Both the position numbers and the translations under genes were made by a program. Below the pieces are notes generated by a model. The model saw only the letters and a list, made by a program, of their open reading frames with translations. It ran no database searches and was not told where the DNA came from. 64,000 bases of DNA from Acidobacteriaceae bacterium (GTDB taxonomy: Bacteria > Acidobacteriota > Terriglobia > Terriglobales > Acidobacteriaceae): positions 186,001-250,000 of the forward strand of contig JAOAPN010000004.1 in NCBI GenBank assembly GCA_025462885.1, given 5' to 3'. This document shows positions 18,953 to 28,377 of this stretch, piece after piece. How positions within the stretch are numbered: the first letter of the stretch is position 1; each line of letters opens with the position of its first letter.

Positions 18953-19981
18953 ATGGCGATGGCAGGCGATTTGAGTCTGGACGCGACGCAGTTGCAGGAG
19001 CGGATTGAGCGGTTTCATGCGGTACGCGACGGGATACTGGCGCAGGTAAGACAGGTGATCGTGGGTCAGGACGAGGTGCTCGATCAGATCCTGATCGCGC
19101 TGTTCGTCGGCGGCCACTGTCTGATCACCGGTATGCCTGGAACGGCGAAGACGTTGATGGTGAAGACCATTGCGCAGACACTGGGCTTGACGTTCAAGCG
19201 CATCCAGTTCACCCCGGACCTGATGCCCTCGGACATTACCGGCACGGACATTATTGAAGAAGACCTGACCACGGGGCATCGCAAGTGGACCTTTGTGCAG
19301 GGACCGATCTTCGGCAATGTCGTGCTTGCGGATGAGATCAACCGCACTCCTCCAAAGACACAGGCTGCACTGTTGGAGGCGATGCAGGAACGAAGCTGCA
19401 CGGTGCGAGGGCATGTCTACCAACTACCGGCTCCGTTCTTCGTTCTCGCGACACAGAATCCGATTGAGTTGGAGGGGACATATCCACTGCCGGAGGCACA
19501 ACTGGATCGCTTTCTTTTCAACTCCGTGCTGGACTATCTGAGTGCGAGCGATGAGTTGAAGGTGGTGGATCTGACGACCGCAACGAAGACTGCAGATGTG
19601 CAGGCGGTGACGTCGGCCGAGGAGTTGCTGGAGTTTCAGCAATTGGTGAGGATGGTGCCGATCGGCGACTCGCTGGCGCGGTATGTCGTGAATATCGTGC
19701 GGGCCACGCGTGCGAAGAGTGAGGTGGCTCCAGACTTCGTGAAGCAGTATGTGAACTATGGCGGCAGTATTCGAGCGGCGCAATTTATCGTGCTCGCGGC
19801 GAAGGCCAGGGCGTTGTCGCGTAAGCGATACCACGTGACCTATGACGACATTCAGGCGATGGTCGTGCCTGTACTGCGTCACAGGATACTGCTGAACTTC
19901 CACGCGGAGTCGGAGCGCATCGATACGGACGAGATTCTCGGGCGGCTGTTGAAGGCGATGCCACCGCCGAAGGAGAGCTAG
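18953..19981 (+). CDS. MoxR-family AAA+ ATPase
   Basis: A cytoplasmic AAA+ ATPase that is thought to act as a chaperone or maturation factor for the VWA proteins encoded beside it. Walker A is GMPGTAKT (residues 60-67), Walker B is VVLADE (D127, E128), and sensor-type ATQNPIELEGTYPLPEAQLD follows, the MoxR hallmark. At 342 aa it has the usual length. AGGAGAG lies 6 nt upstream of the ATG at 18953, the only sizeable gap (21 nt) inside this run, so it may have its own strong translation initiation. The DUF58 gene begins within its TAG. Confidence 0.96.
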   Translation: MAMAGDLSLDATQLQERIERFHAVRDGILAQVRQVIVGQDEVLDQILIALFVGGHCLITGMPGTAKTLMVKTIAQTLGLTFKRIQFTPDLMPSDITGTDIIEEDLTTGHRKWTFVQGPIFGNVVLADEINRTPPKTQAALLEAMQERSCTVRGHVYQLPAPFFVLATQNPIELEGTYPLPEAQLDRFLFNSVLDYLSASDELKVVDLTTATKTADVQAVTSAEELLEFQQLVRMVPIGDSLARYVVNIVRATRAKSEVAPDFVKQYVNYGGSIRAAQFIVLAAKARALSRKRYHVTYDDIQAMVVPVLRHRILLNFHAESERIDTDEILGRLLKAMPPPKES

Positions 19982-20892
19982 TGCAGAGATTCCTGGATCC
20001 CGCGGTGCTGGCAGGCATATCTAGCCTGGACCTGCTGGCGCGGACTGTGGTGGACGGCTTCGTCGCCGGCCTGCATCGGTCACCCGACTTCGGCTTCAGT
20101 CAGGAGTTCGCGGAGTATCGCGCCTACACCCCGGGAGACGATCTGCGACACGTGGACTGGAATTTGTTTGCACGGACGGAGCGGACGTATCTGAAGCGGT
20201 ATCGCGGCGAGACGAACAGCTACCTCACCCTATTGCTGGATGCCAGCCGCTCGATGGAATACACCTCCGGTACCGGTGCCAAGACGGGAGTACGTCAGCC
20301 GAGCAAGATGGACTACGCCCGCTTCATCGCGGCTTCGCTCTTCTATCTCGCGATCCACAACCAGCGTGATGGCGCTGGACTGATCGTCTTCGACGACGAG
20401 ATACGTGAGTCGATCCGGCCCTCTTCGCGCACAGGGCAGTTGCATCGTCTTCTCGCGGGTCTGGAGCAGGCGGAGCCTCGTGCCCGCACGGACTTCGCCA
20501 AGCCGATGAAGTACTTTCAAGAGCTGGTACGGCGGCGTGGGATTGTTGTAGTGATCTCGGATTTTTATGAGCAGCCGGAGGTAATCGTCAAGGCAATCGA
20601 GCCGATGCGGTTCCATGGCAACGAGGTTGTGCTCTTCCACGTGCTTGATCCGAAGGAGATTCGTCCGGAGTTGAAGGGGCCTGCGGTGCTGGTCGATCTC
20701 GAGACGCAGCAGCGCCTCGAGGTGATTCCGGAGTACACCCGGGAGGCGTACCGACAGAGGATGGATAGTCACATCGAGCAGATGCGCAACAAGGCGCGGG
20801 CCGCAGGGATGGACTACCATCTGCTCGTCACCGATCAGCCTTTGGATCGCGCGCTCCGGGAGTATCTGGCGATTCGTGAGGGGGCGCGCTGA
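19981..20892 (+). CDS. DUF58 domain protein (VWA-like, MoxR partner)
   Basis: A 303-aa protein starting at GTG 19981, overlapping the MoxR stop by one base. It carries the DUF58 signature YTPGDDLRHVDWNLFAR followed by YLKRYRGETN (about residues 43-75), and a VWA-like MIDAS motif DASRS (LLLDASRSM, about 83). DUF58 proteins are nearly always encoded next to MoxR and are predicted clients or partners of that ATPase. No membrane segment is evident. The next gene starts within its TGA (TGATG). Confidence 0.93.
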   Translation: MQRFLDPAVLAGISSLDLLARTVVDGFVAGLHRSPDFGFSQEFAEYRAYTPGDDLRHVDWNLFARTERTYLKRYRGETNSYLTLLLDASRSMEYTSGTGAKTGVRQPSKMDYARFIAASLFYLAIHNQRDGAGLIVFDDEIRESIRPSSRTGQLHRLLAGLEQAEPRARTDFAKPMKYFQELVRRRGIVVVISDFYEQPEVIVKAIEPMRFHGNEVVLFHVLDPKEIRPELKGPAVLVDLETQQRLEVIPEYTREAYRQRMDSHIEQMRNKARAAGMDYHLLVTDQPLDRALREYLAIREGAR

Positions 20893-22976
20893 TGGGATTT
20901 CTTGCGCCATGGTTTCTTGCTGGAGTGGTTGCACTCGGAGTGCCAGTCTTTGTGCATCTCCTGCGCCGTCAGACGACCACGCCGAGTCCCTTCAGCTCGC
21001 TGATGTTCTTTGAGCGAGGGATACAGAGTTCGACGCGCCATCGCAGGCTGCGCTACCTGCTGCTCTTCTGCCTGCGTACGGCGCTGGTCGCGCTGATCGT
21101 GCTGGCCTTTGCTAATCCTTTTGTGAGGCGTGCAAACGCAGGAGCGAACGGAACGCTGCTGATGGTCGTGGTTGACGATTCATTCTCGATGCGCGTAGGA
21201 AATCGCTTTGAAGATGCGAAGCGTGGGGCGCTCGCTATTCTCGCTGCAAAGCCTGGTGGACAGCGCGCCCAAGTAATGGCGTTGGGTTCGCAACTGCAGG
21301 TGTTGACCCAGCCGGTTCCCGACGCCGGCACGTTGAAGGCTGCTGTTGAGGCGTTACAGCCGGGGGATTCCAAGGGCAGCTTCGGAGAGCTGGGACGCGG
21401 TCTTCGAGCTTTGACGGAGATGGTGCATACGCCGATTGAGCTGCACCTCTTCAGCGACATGCAGCGGACGGAGATGCCGGGTAACTTCGCGGATATGGTC
21501 TTGCCGGGGAACGTAAAGCTGGTGCTCCATCCTGCATCTGGAGCCGGTGCCGGCGGTGCAAACTGGGCGGTGGAGAGCGTCGAGGCGCCAGCCCAGTTAG
21601 CAGACCCCAAGGATAAGCGGAGGTCGCGCGTGACGGCGGTGGTCGCAGGCTACGCAACGCCTGCCGCATCGAAGACCGTCTCGCTAATCGTGAATGGAAA
21701 GGTAGTGGCTTCGAAGCGTGTCGAGGTGCCGGCGAGCGGTCGCGTCAAAGTGGAGTTAGAGCTGCTGGACGTTCCGTACGGATTCAGCAGGTGCGAGGTG
21801 CGAGTCGCTGCAGTAGACGGTGCAGTCGATGCTTTCCCTGCGGACGATGCGAGTGTCTTTGCCGTACGGCGGAGTGATCCCGAACGCGTGTTGTTCGTGC
21901 ACGGCTCAGGGGAGGCTCGTTCGGCCGTGTACTTTGGCGCCGCACTTGGCGCTGCGGCGGAGTCTTCCTTCGTCCTGCAGTCAGTGAGCACGGAGCAGTC
22001 GGGAGACGTTGACCCGGGGCGCTATGCATTTGTGGCGCTATCCGACGTTGGACCCTTGCCTACGATTCTGGAGAATGCGTTAGTGAAGTATGTGAAGGAT
22101 GGCGGTAGCGTTCTCATCGCGGCGGGGACCTCGACGGCGCGAGGCTCCGGAGGTCGGGGGCGAATTCCCGTGCTTGGTGCGGATGGCGTCGAGGGCAAAT
22201 ACTACTCGCGTGAGGGAGCCGGATTCGCCGGGGTAGCGCAGGTGGACAGCACCCATCCGGTAATGGGCGATGCCGGGGTCGAGAAGGATGGTGAATGGCC
22301 GGAGCTGAAGGTCTTCTATGCCGCAAAGATCGATGCCGCGAAGCTGGGTGCGAGGGTGTTAGTGCGACTGGGCGATGGCACACCGCTGCTGATGGATAAG
22401 CCGATGGGCGAAGGCCATGTGCTGTTGCTGGCGTCAGGGCTGGAAAATCTGACGAACGATCTGCCGCTTCAGCCGGGGTTTGTACCGTTCGTGGATCGCG
22501 CGGCGCGATATTTGTCGGGGGAAGACCGGCTGGCAGGGGCTAGGGTGGTGGATTCTTTTGTGCAGCTTCGGACCACCGGAGCAGGGCAGACTGCGAGTGC
22601 TGGAGTTGAGGTTGTGGATCCCGACGGGAAGCGGCCGCTGGCGCTCGCAGAGGCGCGGACGGTGCAGTCGTTTCCGCTAACGAGGCGTGGTTTCTATCAG
22701 TTGCGCTTTGCGAACGGGAAAGACGCGGTGGTAGGGGTGAATCCGGACCGGCGCGAGTCCGACCTTGCGGCGATCCCGGAGGACGTGTTGAAGCTTTGGG
22801 CAGGGAGCGGCGGGGACGGAGGACAGGCAATGCCAAGCTTATCTGGAGCGAATATTCGCGCGAAAGAGACTGCCAATAGCCTGTGGTGGTGGGTTATGCT
22901 CTTGGCATTGGTAGCGGCGGTTGCGGAGTGCGTCGTAGCGGCCGACCACCTGGGTACGCAGCGGGAGGAAGCATGA
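20892..22976 (+). CDS. BatA-like VWA membrane protein
   Basis: A 694-aa inner-membrane protein. The N-terminus is a typical aerotolerance-regulator (BatA) region: a first helix (WFLAGVVALGVPVFVHLLRR), then TPSPFSSLMFFERG and a second helix (LLLFCLRTALVALIVLAFA). A VWA domain follows with DDSFS (VVVDDSFSM, about residue 97) as MIDAS, and then a GATase-like segment (KYVKDGGSVLIAAGTS). A last membrane helix (LWWWVMLLALVAAVAECVV) ends the protein. It is related in plan to the VWA/GATase protein at 13.4-15.7 kb, so the operon holds two such paralogous-type proteins. Start and stop both overlap neighbours. Confidence 0.9.
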   Translation: MGFLAPWFLAGVVALGVPVFVHLLRRQTTTPSPFSSLMFFERGIQSSTRHRRLRYLLLFCLRTALVALIVLAFANPFVRRANAGANGTLLMVVVDDSFSMRVGNRFEDAKRGALAILAAKPGGQRAQVMALGSQLQVLTQPVPDAGTLKAAVEALQPGDSKGSFGELGRGLRALTEMVHTPIELHLFSDMQRTEMPGNFADMVLPGNVKLVLHPASGAGAGGANWAVESVEAPAQLADPKDKRRSRVTAVVAGYATPAASKTVSLIVNGKVVASKRVEVPASGRVKVELELLDVPYGFSRCEVRVAAVDGAVDAFPADDASVFAVRRSDPERVLFVHGSGEARSAVYFGAALGAAAESSFVLQSVSTEQSGDVDPGRYAFVALSDVGPLPTILENALVKYVKDGGSVLIAAGTSTARGSGGRGRIPVLGADGVEGKYYSREGAGFAGVAQVDSTHPVMGDAGVEKDGEWPELKVFYAAKIDAAKLGARVLVRLGDGTPLLMDKPMGEGHVLLLASGLENLTNDLPLQPGFVPFVDRAARYLSGEDRLAGARVVDSFVQLRTTGAGQTASAGVEVVDPDGKRPLALAEARTVQSFPLTRRGFYQLRFANGKDAVVGVNPDRRESDLAAIPEDVLKLWAGSGGDGGQAMPSLSGANIRAKETANSLWWWVMLLALVAAVAECVVAADHLGTQREEA

Positions 22977-25900
22977 GCAGGCAGGGCGAGCTCAACCTCT
23001 ATATCCGGCGGGTGCAGCAGCGGTTGCGGCTGGGAGCGGGACTGCGAGGTGCCACCCTGTTGATGGCGGCGGCGCTGGTTACGACGCTGGTCTTGGTGCT
23101 GATCCTCAATGCCTATGCCTTTCCTGTGCGAGGGCTCACGGGCGCACGCGTCGTTCTGCTTGGGGTACTCGGGCTGGTGGCGGCGTTCGCACTGATTGTG
23201 CCAGTGCTCAGGCTTAACTCCCGGCGCTCGGTTGCGACGGCGGAGGCTGCTCGACCGGAGCTCGAACAGCGGCTCACGACTTTTTCTGAACGCGAGCGCG
23301 CGGGCAACGATCCGTTTCTGGAGTTGCTGGCTGCGGATACTTTGTCCGTCGCTGAGCGGTCCGATGCCGGTCCTGAAGGCCTCGTACCCCAGGGCAGACT
23401 GATGACGCTTGCAGGCATCGGAATTGGGTGCCTCGTGGTACTGGTCTGGATGATTGCTGCGGGGCCAGGATACGTGGGCTATGGGGCGTCGCTGCTGTGG
23501 ACCGGGCCGAAGAAAGATGTTGCTCCACTCTATGAGATACGAGTGTCGCCCGGAGATATTGCAGTGCGGCGGCATAGCGACCAGTTGATTACCGCCGAGG
23601 TCATTGGTCTCAAGTCGGAGAAGGTTCGGCTCTTCGCGAAGTATGACGGAACGGCTTCGGAGGGAGCAGAGACCCGCAAAGCTGGGTGGGAGCCGGTCGC
23701 GATGACCGCCATACCCGCGCAGGCAGGCGTAGTCCCTGCCGCTGCCGGGAAGGGCATCGGCAACAGCGGCGCATTTCAGTTCCTGTTTTCGGGTCTGCCG
23801 GAGAGCGTGGAGTACTACGTCGAGGCAGGGCCCATAACCTCGAAGCACTACAAGGTGCGTGTGGTGGATCTGCCTTCCGTGCAGCAGATCGGGGTGACCT
23901 ACCACTATCCGAAGTGGACGGGATTGCGAGAGGTCGCGGAGGAGCATGGAGGCGACCTGCGAGCGATCGAGGGCACCGAGGCGGAGATCGAAGTGAAGAT
24001 GGATCGTCCGCTGAAGGAAGGGGTTCTGGCACTGGACGATGGGCAGCAACTAAAGCTGGCCGGGGGGGATGGGACGCGGTACAAAGGCACCATCAAGATG
24101 ACCAAGGACGGTGCGTATCACGTCGCGGCAATGGATCAGGGGCAGCAGGTTCGGCTCTCCGAGGACTACTTCATCGCGACCAACAAGGCAAATCCGCCGG
24201 AGATACGGATCGACAAGCCGGGCGGCGACTACCGCGCGAGCCCGATTGAAGAGGTTACGGTGGCAGTGAATGCTTCCGATGAGTTTGGGTTGAATCAGGT
24301 GGAGCTTCACTACTCGGTAAACGGTGGCGCGGAGCAGAAGGTCAACGTTCTGAAAGCTCCGGGGATGAAGAACTCCGATGGAACGATGACGCTGCGTCTC
24401 GAAGATTTCAAGCTGGTTCCGGGCGATCTGATTAGCTTGTATGCGACGGCGCGAGACGGTCATCAGGAAGCTCGAACCGAGATGGCCTTCATTCAGGCTG
24501 AGCCGTTTGAGCGGGAGTTCTCGCAGTCGCAGCAAAGCGGCGGTGGAGGTGGCGGCGGAGGCGGGGGGCAGCAAGGCAACCAGACGGATATTTCGAAGCG
24601 CGAGAAGGAACTGATCGCTGCGACCTGGAAGCAGGCGAATGGGCTGGATCAGAACGGAAAGAAGATCGAGAAGACTGTTACTCCGAAGGAGGCTGCAGAC
24701 GCGGGCAAGTTCCTCTCCGAGGTGCAGACGAAGCTGCGTGAGCAGGTGACGGCGCTCTCGGGAAGGATGCAGAGTCGCGATCTCGCGACAGCCAATGAAG
24801 AGTTCACCGGTTTTGAAAAGGACATGCAGGCTGCTGCTGCTGCGATGACGCCTTCAGCGGAGAAGTTGAAGGGAATGCAGTGGAAGGACGCGATTCCAAT
24901 GGAGCAGAAGGCGCTGCAATATCTTCTGCGGGCCGAGGCCACCTTCCGGCAGATTCAGGTTGCGTTCGGGCAACAGCGCGGCGGTGGGGGAGGGGGTGGC
25001 GGAAGCGCGGGCCGGGATCTGGCCAGCCTCTTCGACCTGGAGTTGGACACGGAGAAGAACCAGTACGAGACGGCCCAATCCGCTTCCCCTGCGGAGCAAA
25101 AGGCTAAAGAAGTCGACGACGCGCTCGCGAAGCTGGATGCACTTGCCCGGCGACAGGAAGAGCTGGCCCAGAAGCAACAGAATCCCACGCAGAGCTTCGA
25201 GCAGCGCTGGCAGCAGGAGATGCTGCGGCGCGAGGCCGAACGACTCGAGAAGCAGATGCAGCAGTTGGCCCAGAATCAGCAAGGACAACAAGGCCAGCAG
25301 GGACAACAAGGTTCGCAGGGTGGCCAACAGGGCGGCCAGCAGAGTTCTCAGGGCGGGCAGCAAGGGCAACAAGCCCAGCAGGGAGGACAGAGTTCGGGGG
25401 GGCAGAGTTCCGGCCAGAGCGGTTCCGAGGGAAAGGCTGGCGGTTCGCAATCGGCTTCGGGTTCGCAGGGCGGAGATCGCGCGGACCCTCGTGTGACGCA
25501 GGCGCTGAATCGTCTTCGTCAGGCGGATGAGGCCATGAAGCAGGGGACCGGTGCAGGCCAGCAGCAGAGCGCGGATGCGGCTCGCCGGGCAGCGGAAGCC
25601 CTGCGGCAGGCGACGAATCTGCTGGGAGGAGCGCAGCAGCAGCAGGCTTCTGGCAAGCTCGATTCACTGACGCGCGAGGCGGATCGTCTGGGCAAAGAAG
25701 AGCGTTCGCAGTCGGAGCGGATCAAGGGGCTCTCAGGGCGTCCCGGGCGTCCGGAATCCGCGGATGGATCGGGTGAACTGACGCAGGATCAGGTGGCGGG
25801 ACGGATCGCGGAGAGGAATCGTCTCACGCAGGAGCGGCAGGGGCTGTCGGACGATCTGGCGCAGTTGGAAAAGGGAATGCGTGATGCCGCCCGATCGCTT

Positions 25901-26917
25901 GCTCCAACGCAACCCGGCGCCGCGGGCAAGGTGCGGGATGCGCTGAACGGGATGGACCAGGCCGACCTCGGCAACAAGGTGCAGCGCACCGCCGACTGGC
26001 TGCGCCGCGGGATCGATCCGAACTCCAACGGAACCGAGGCAGGGATCGGTTCGGGGCTGCAAAAGCTGGGCGAGCAGTTGCGGGAGGCGCAGCAGGGAAT
26101 GGGTGCGGCCCAGCCCGGCGCAAATCGGGGGCAGGGTCGCGACGCTGGCCAGCAGACCGCAGCGTTGGATCACGTGGATCGGCTACGGAGTCAGCTTGAG
26201 TCGTTGAGCGGGCGCAACCAGCGCGGCATGGGGCCGGACCAACGGGGACAGGGCCAGCAGGGACAAGGGCAAAACGGGCAGCGGCCGGGGCAATCCGGAC
26301 AAGGGCAACAGCAGGGGCAAGGGCAGCAATCTGGTCAAAGTGGACAGCGGGGTCAGCAAGGCGGCCAGCGGGGCCAAGGCCAGGGTCAAGGGCAGGCTGG
26401 CGGACAGCAGGGAGGCGGTGGCGCTCAGATTGGCGATGGCGGGCCGGGGGGCGATGTGATGGGTGGCCAGATGAATCGCGGCGGAGGCGGGACGGCGCAG
26501 CGGAATCTCGATACAGGCGGGCAGCAGTTCGACCAGAGCGGACGTCGGGTGATCGACGGGCCGCAGAATCGTGCTGGAGGCCCCGGAATCTCGGCCAGCG
26601 AGCAGGCGTACCGGGCGGGAATGACGGAGCTGAACCAATTACGGCAGTTGGCGAAGAACGACTCTGCGGCTTTGAAGGAGATTCAGGATCTGGTGAAGGA
26701 GATGCAGCAACTGGATCCGAATCGCTTTGTCGGTAATCCCGCGATGGTCGAGCAGTTGCACACCGAGGTCCTGAGCGGCGTGGACAAGCTGGAGCTGCAG
26801 TTGCGCCGCGGCGGCGAGCAGGTCGGACAGGTCAGAACCAGCCGAGCAGGTGTGGTCCCGGCTGGGTATCAGGATGCGGTGGCTGATTACTATCGGCGGT
26901 TGAGTAAGGGGAAGTAG
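22973..26917 (+). CDS. DUF4175-like membrane protein with Gln/Gly-rich disordered tails
   Basis: A 1314-aa protein and the last gene of the operon. The frame extends 30 codons further upstream, but the ATG at 22973 forms the ATGA overlap seen throughout this operon and gives a sensible N-terminus (MSRQGELNLYIRRVQQRL). Two membrane helices (about 30-50 and 58-78) and a third (about 142-162) precede a large periplasmic beta-rich region. Then come helical segments separated by poly-Gly linkers and two long Gln/Gly/Ser tracts (about residues 767-822 and 1083-1150). The architecture resembles DUF4175 proteins of MoxR operons. The disordered Q/G tracts are extreme for a bacterial membrane protein; their role is unknown. 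Confidence 0.82.
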   Translation: MSRQGELNLYIRRVQQRLRLGAGLRGATLLMAAALVTTLVLVLILNAYAFPVRGLTGARVVLLGVLGLVAAFALIVPVLRLNSRRSVATAEAARPELEQRLTTFSERERAGNDPFLELLAADTLSVAERSDAGPEGLVPQGRLMTLAGIGIGCLVVLVWMIAAGPGYVGYGASLLWTGPKKDVAPLYEIRVSPGDIAVRRHSDQLITAEVIGLKSEKVRLFAKYDGTASEGAETRKAGWEPVAMTAIPAQAGVVPAAAGKGIGNSGAFQFLFSGLPESVEYYVEAGPITSKHYKVRVVDLPSVQQIGVTYHYPKWTGLREVAEEHGGDLRAIEGTEAEIEVKMDRPLKEGVLALDDGQQLKLAGGDGTRYKGTIKMTKDGAYHVAAMDQGQQVRLSEDYFIATNKANPPEIRIDKPGGDYRASPIEEVTVAVNASDEFGLNQVELHYSVNGGAEQKVNVLKAPGMKNSDGTMTLRLEDFKLVPGDLISLYATARDGHQEARTEMAFIQAEPFEREFSQSQQSGGGGGGGGGGQQGNQTDISKREKELIAATWKQANGLDQNGKKIEKTVTPKEAADAGKFLSEVQTKLREQVTALSGRMQSRDLATANEEFTGFEKDMQAAAAAMTPSAEKLKGMQWKDAIPMEQKALQYLLRAEATFRQIQVAFGQQRGGGGGGGGSAGRDLASLFDLELDTEKNQYETAQSASPAEQKAKEVDDALAKLDALARRQEELAQKQQNPTQSFEQRWQQEMLRREAERLEKQMQQLAQNQQGQQGQQGQQGSQGGQQGGQQSSQGGQQGQQAQQGGQSSGGQSSGQSGSEGKAGGSQSASGSQGGDRADPRVTQALNRLRQADEAMKQGTGAGQQQSADAARRAAEALRQATNLLGGAQQQQASGKLDSLTREADRLGKEERSQSERIKGLSGRPGRPESADGSGELTQDQVAGRIAERNRLTQERQGLSDDLAQLEKGMRDAARSLAPTQPGAAGKVRDALNGMDQADLGNKVQRTADWLRRGIDPNSNGTEAGIGSGLQKLGEQLREAQQGMGAAQPGANRGQGRDAGQQTAALDHVDRLRSQLESLSGRNQRGMGPDQRGQGQQGQGQNGQRPGQSGQGQQQGQGQQSGQSGQRGQQGGQRGQGQGQGQAGGQQGGGGAQIGDGGPGGDVMGGQMNRGGGGTAQRNLDTGGQQFDQSGRRVIDGPQNRAGGPGISASEQAYRAGMTELNQLRQLAKNDSAALKEIQDLVKEMQQLDPNRFVGNPAMVEQLHTEVLSGVDKLELQLRRGGEQVGQVRTSRAGVVPAGYQDAVADYYRRLSKGK
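25270..25440 (+). repeat. CAGCAGGG-like coding repeat (first Gln/Gly tract)
   Basis: A run of imperfect CAA/CAG-GG units inside the DUF4175-like gene encodes Gln/Gly/Ser low complexity. The units vary at synonymous positions, so it is not a fresh slippage product. Confidence 0.7.
26220..26430 (+). repeat. Second Gln/Gly coding repeat tract
   Basis: A second stretch of imperfect GGACAGGGC/CAGCAGGGG-type units in the same gene encodes alternating Gly/Gln with some Arg and Ser. It is separated from the first tract by a ~260-residue helical, charged region. Confidence 0.7.
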
Positions 26918-26949
26918 CCCCGGAATCATTTCTTTCCTATCGTTCGGCC

Positions 26950-28338
26950 TTACAAAAACTGTTCGAGCGAAGCGGCGTACTTCAGTAGTGCGGCGTCGCA
27001 GCTGCGGGGTGCAGCGAGCTGCATTCCAGCGCCGCCAGGATGGGGGAGGGTGACCGTTGGCAGCCCGGCGAGGCTTATCGGGGCGGTGTAGCGGAGAATC
27101 TGAGCGCGGGTTTTGGTGTGGTCCGCGTTGGCATAAAGATGGCGGACCGGGGCGCAGGGCAGGAGCAGGAGATCGTGCTGGGAAAGCAGCGTGTCCATAG
27201 CCGCACGGAAGGCTTGGTGGCGCTGGCGTAGCGTGGAGAGTTGAGCGGAGGTGATGGTCTCGCCCCACGCCAGTCGCTCGGCTATGGAAGGCTCGAAGAC
27301 CGAGAAGTCCGGGATGGTGAGGGTAGGTGGGGTGAAGCCGGGGCCCAACGAACTGGGAAGGTTGAGCTCATCAGCGGCGAAGTCCGTGTATACGTGAGCG
27401 GCCAGTTTGTGGCGTTGGATGTGGGTGGCTTCATGGGCCTGAATGGGAGCGAAGATCTCTGTAGCATCCGCCCAGAAGGTGACGTCGATCTCGTGGAGGG
27501 TTGCGCCTTGCTGGAGAAGCGACTCCTTCTGATTCTCGTAAGCCGCCAGGACTTCGGATTCTGCGTCGTGGAGGAAGGATGCGGGAACGGTGGCGATCCT
27601 TGGATTCTTCATCGGGTGCGATGCTTCGGGGAGGTTGAAGAGTGAGGCGGCGAGTGCTGGGCCGTCGTGGAGGTCTCGGAAGAGGAGACCCAGGGTGTCG
27701 AAGGAGGGGGCGAGGTGAACTCCGCCGTGCCAGACCGGTTCGCGGATCAGCTCAGGAAGATTAATCGACGCCCGGAAGCCGGAAAGACCGCAGAGAGCGG
27801 CCGGAACGCGGATGGAGCCGCCAGTGTCGGTGCCGATGGCGGCGAGAGCGGAGCCTTCCTGGACGGAAGCTGCGGCTCCGGACGACGACCCTCCCGTGAG
27901 CAGGGCGGCGTCGGCGGGTTGAAGACAGTCTCCGAAGTCAGCGTTCTGGCCGGTGATTCCGTAAGCGAGCTGGTGCATGTGGGTCTTGCCGGAGATGAGG
28001 GCTCCAGTCTTCTTGAGCTGCGCGGCGATCCAGGAGTCTTCCGCAGCGGGAAGATTATGTTCGCTGTAGAAGCGGGAGCCGCAGGTGGTGACGTGGGCTG
28101 CGAGATCGAAGCTGTCTTTCAGGGAGATGGGAATGCCGTAAAGCGCAGGCCGCTCAGTCTGCCGCGCGAGCCCTTCGGCCTGGGCTATAAGGAGCTCCGG
28201 TTGCTGGTCCAGGTAGACGTTGCGACCGGCATTGGTATTGGAATGGGCAAGCACGTCGGCTGCGACCTGCACAGGGCTGGTGTCGCCATTGGACAGGCGC
28301 TGTCTAAGAAGGCTGAGCGGCGACGGGGTGTTCTGCAT
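26950..28338 (-). CDS. Amidase signature family enzyme
   Basis: A 462-aa hydrolase of the amidase-signature family (Ser-cisSer-Lys triad) that cleaves a carboxamide. The triad is visible: Lys in YGIPISLKDSFD, the cis-Ser in TGGSSSGAAASV and the nucleophile Ser in GTDTGGSIRVPA. The nearby SGKTHMHQLAYGITG also fits. It is close to GatA in general fold, but GatB/GatC are not adjacent and the C-terminal half differs, so I leave it as a generic amidase. It is convergent with the operon to the left (32-nt gap) and lies 39 nt downstream of the ClpC-N/RidA gene on the same strand. Confidence 0.92.
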   Translation of the reverse strand: MQNTPSPLSLLRQRLSNGDTSPVQVAADVLAHSNTNAGRNVYLDQQPELLIAQAEGLARQTERPALYGIPISLKDSFDLAAHVTTCGSRFYSEHNLPAAEDSWIAAQLKKTGALISGKTHMHQLAYGITGQNADFGDCLQPADAALLTGGSSSGAAASVQEGSALAAIGTDTGGSIRVPAALCGLSGFRASINLPELIREPVWHGGVHLAPSFDTLGLLFRDLHDGPALAASLFNLPEASHPMKNPRIATVPASFLHDAESEVLAAYENQKESLLQQGATLHEIDVTFWADATEIFAPIQAHEATHIQRHKLAAHVYTDFAADELNLPSSLGPGFTPPTLTIPDFSVFEPSIAERLAWGETITSAQLSTLRQRHQAFRAAMDTLLSQHDLLLLPCAPVRHLYANADHTKTRAQILRYTAPISLAGLPTVTLPHPGGAGMQLAAPRSCDAALLKYAASLEQFL

Positions 28339-28377
28339 GTCTGCATTTTATGGTGCGGTCGACCGCGTCTGCCGCAG

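Noticed and set aside
22697..24049. 450-codon minus-strand open frame across the BatA-like/DUF4175-like junction
   Set aside because: It covers two well-supported overlapping genes, is His/Arg-rich and has no recognisable domain.
26950..28338. GatA subunit of the Glu-tRNA amidotransferase
   Set aside because: The amidase triad is present but gatB/gatC are not adjacent and the C-terminal half is not GatA-like, so only the broad family is assigned.
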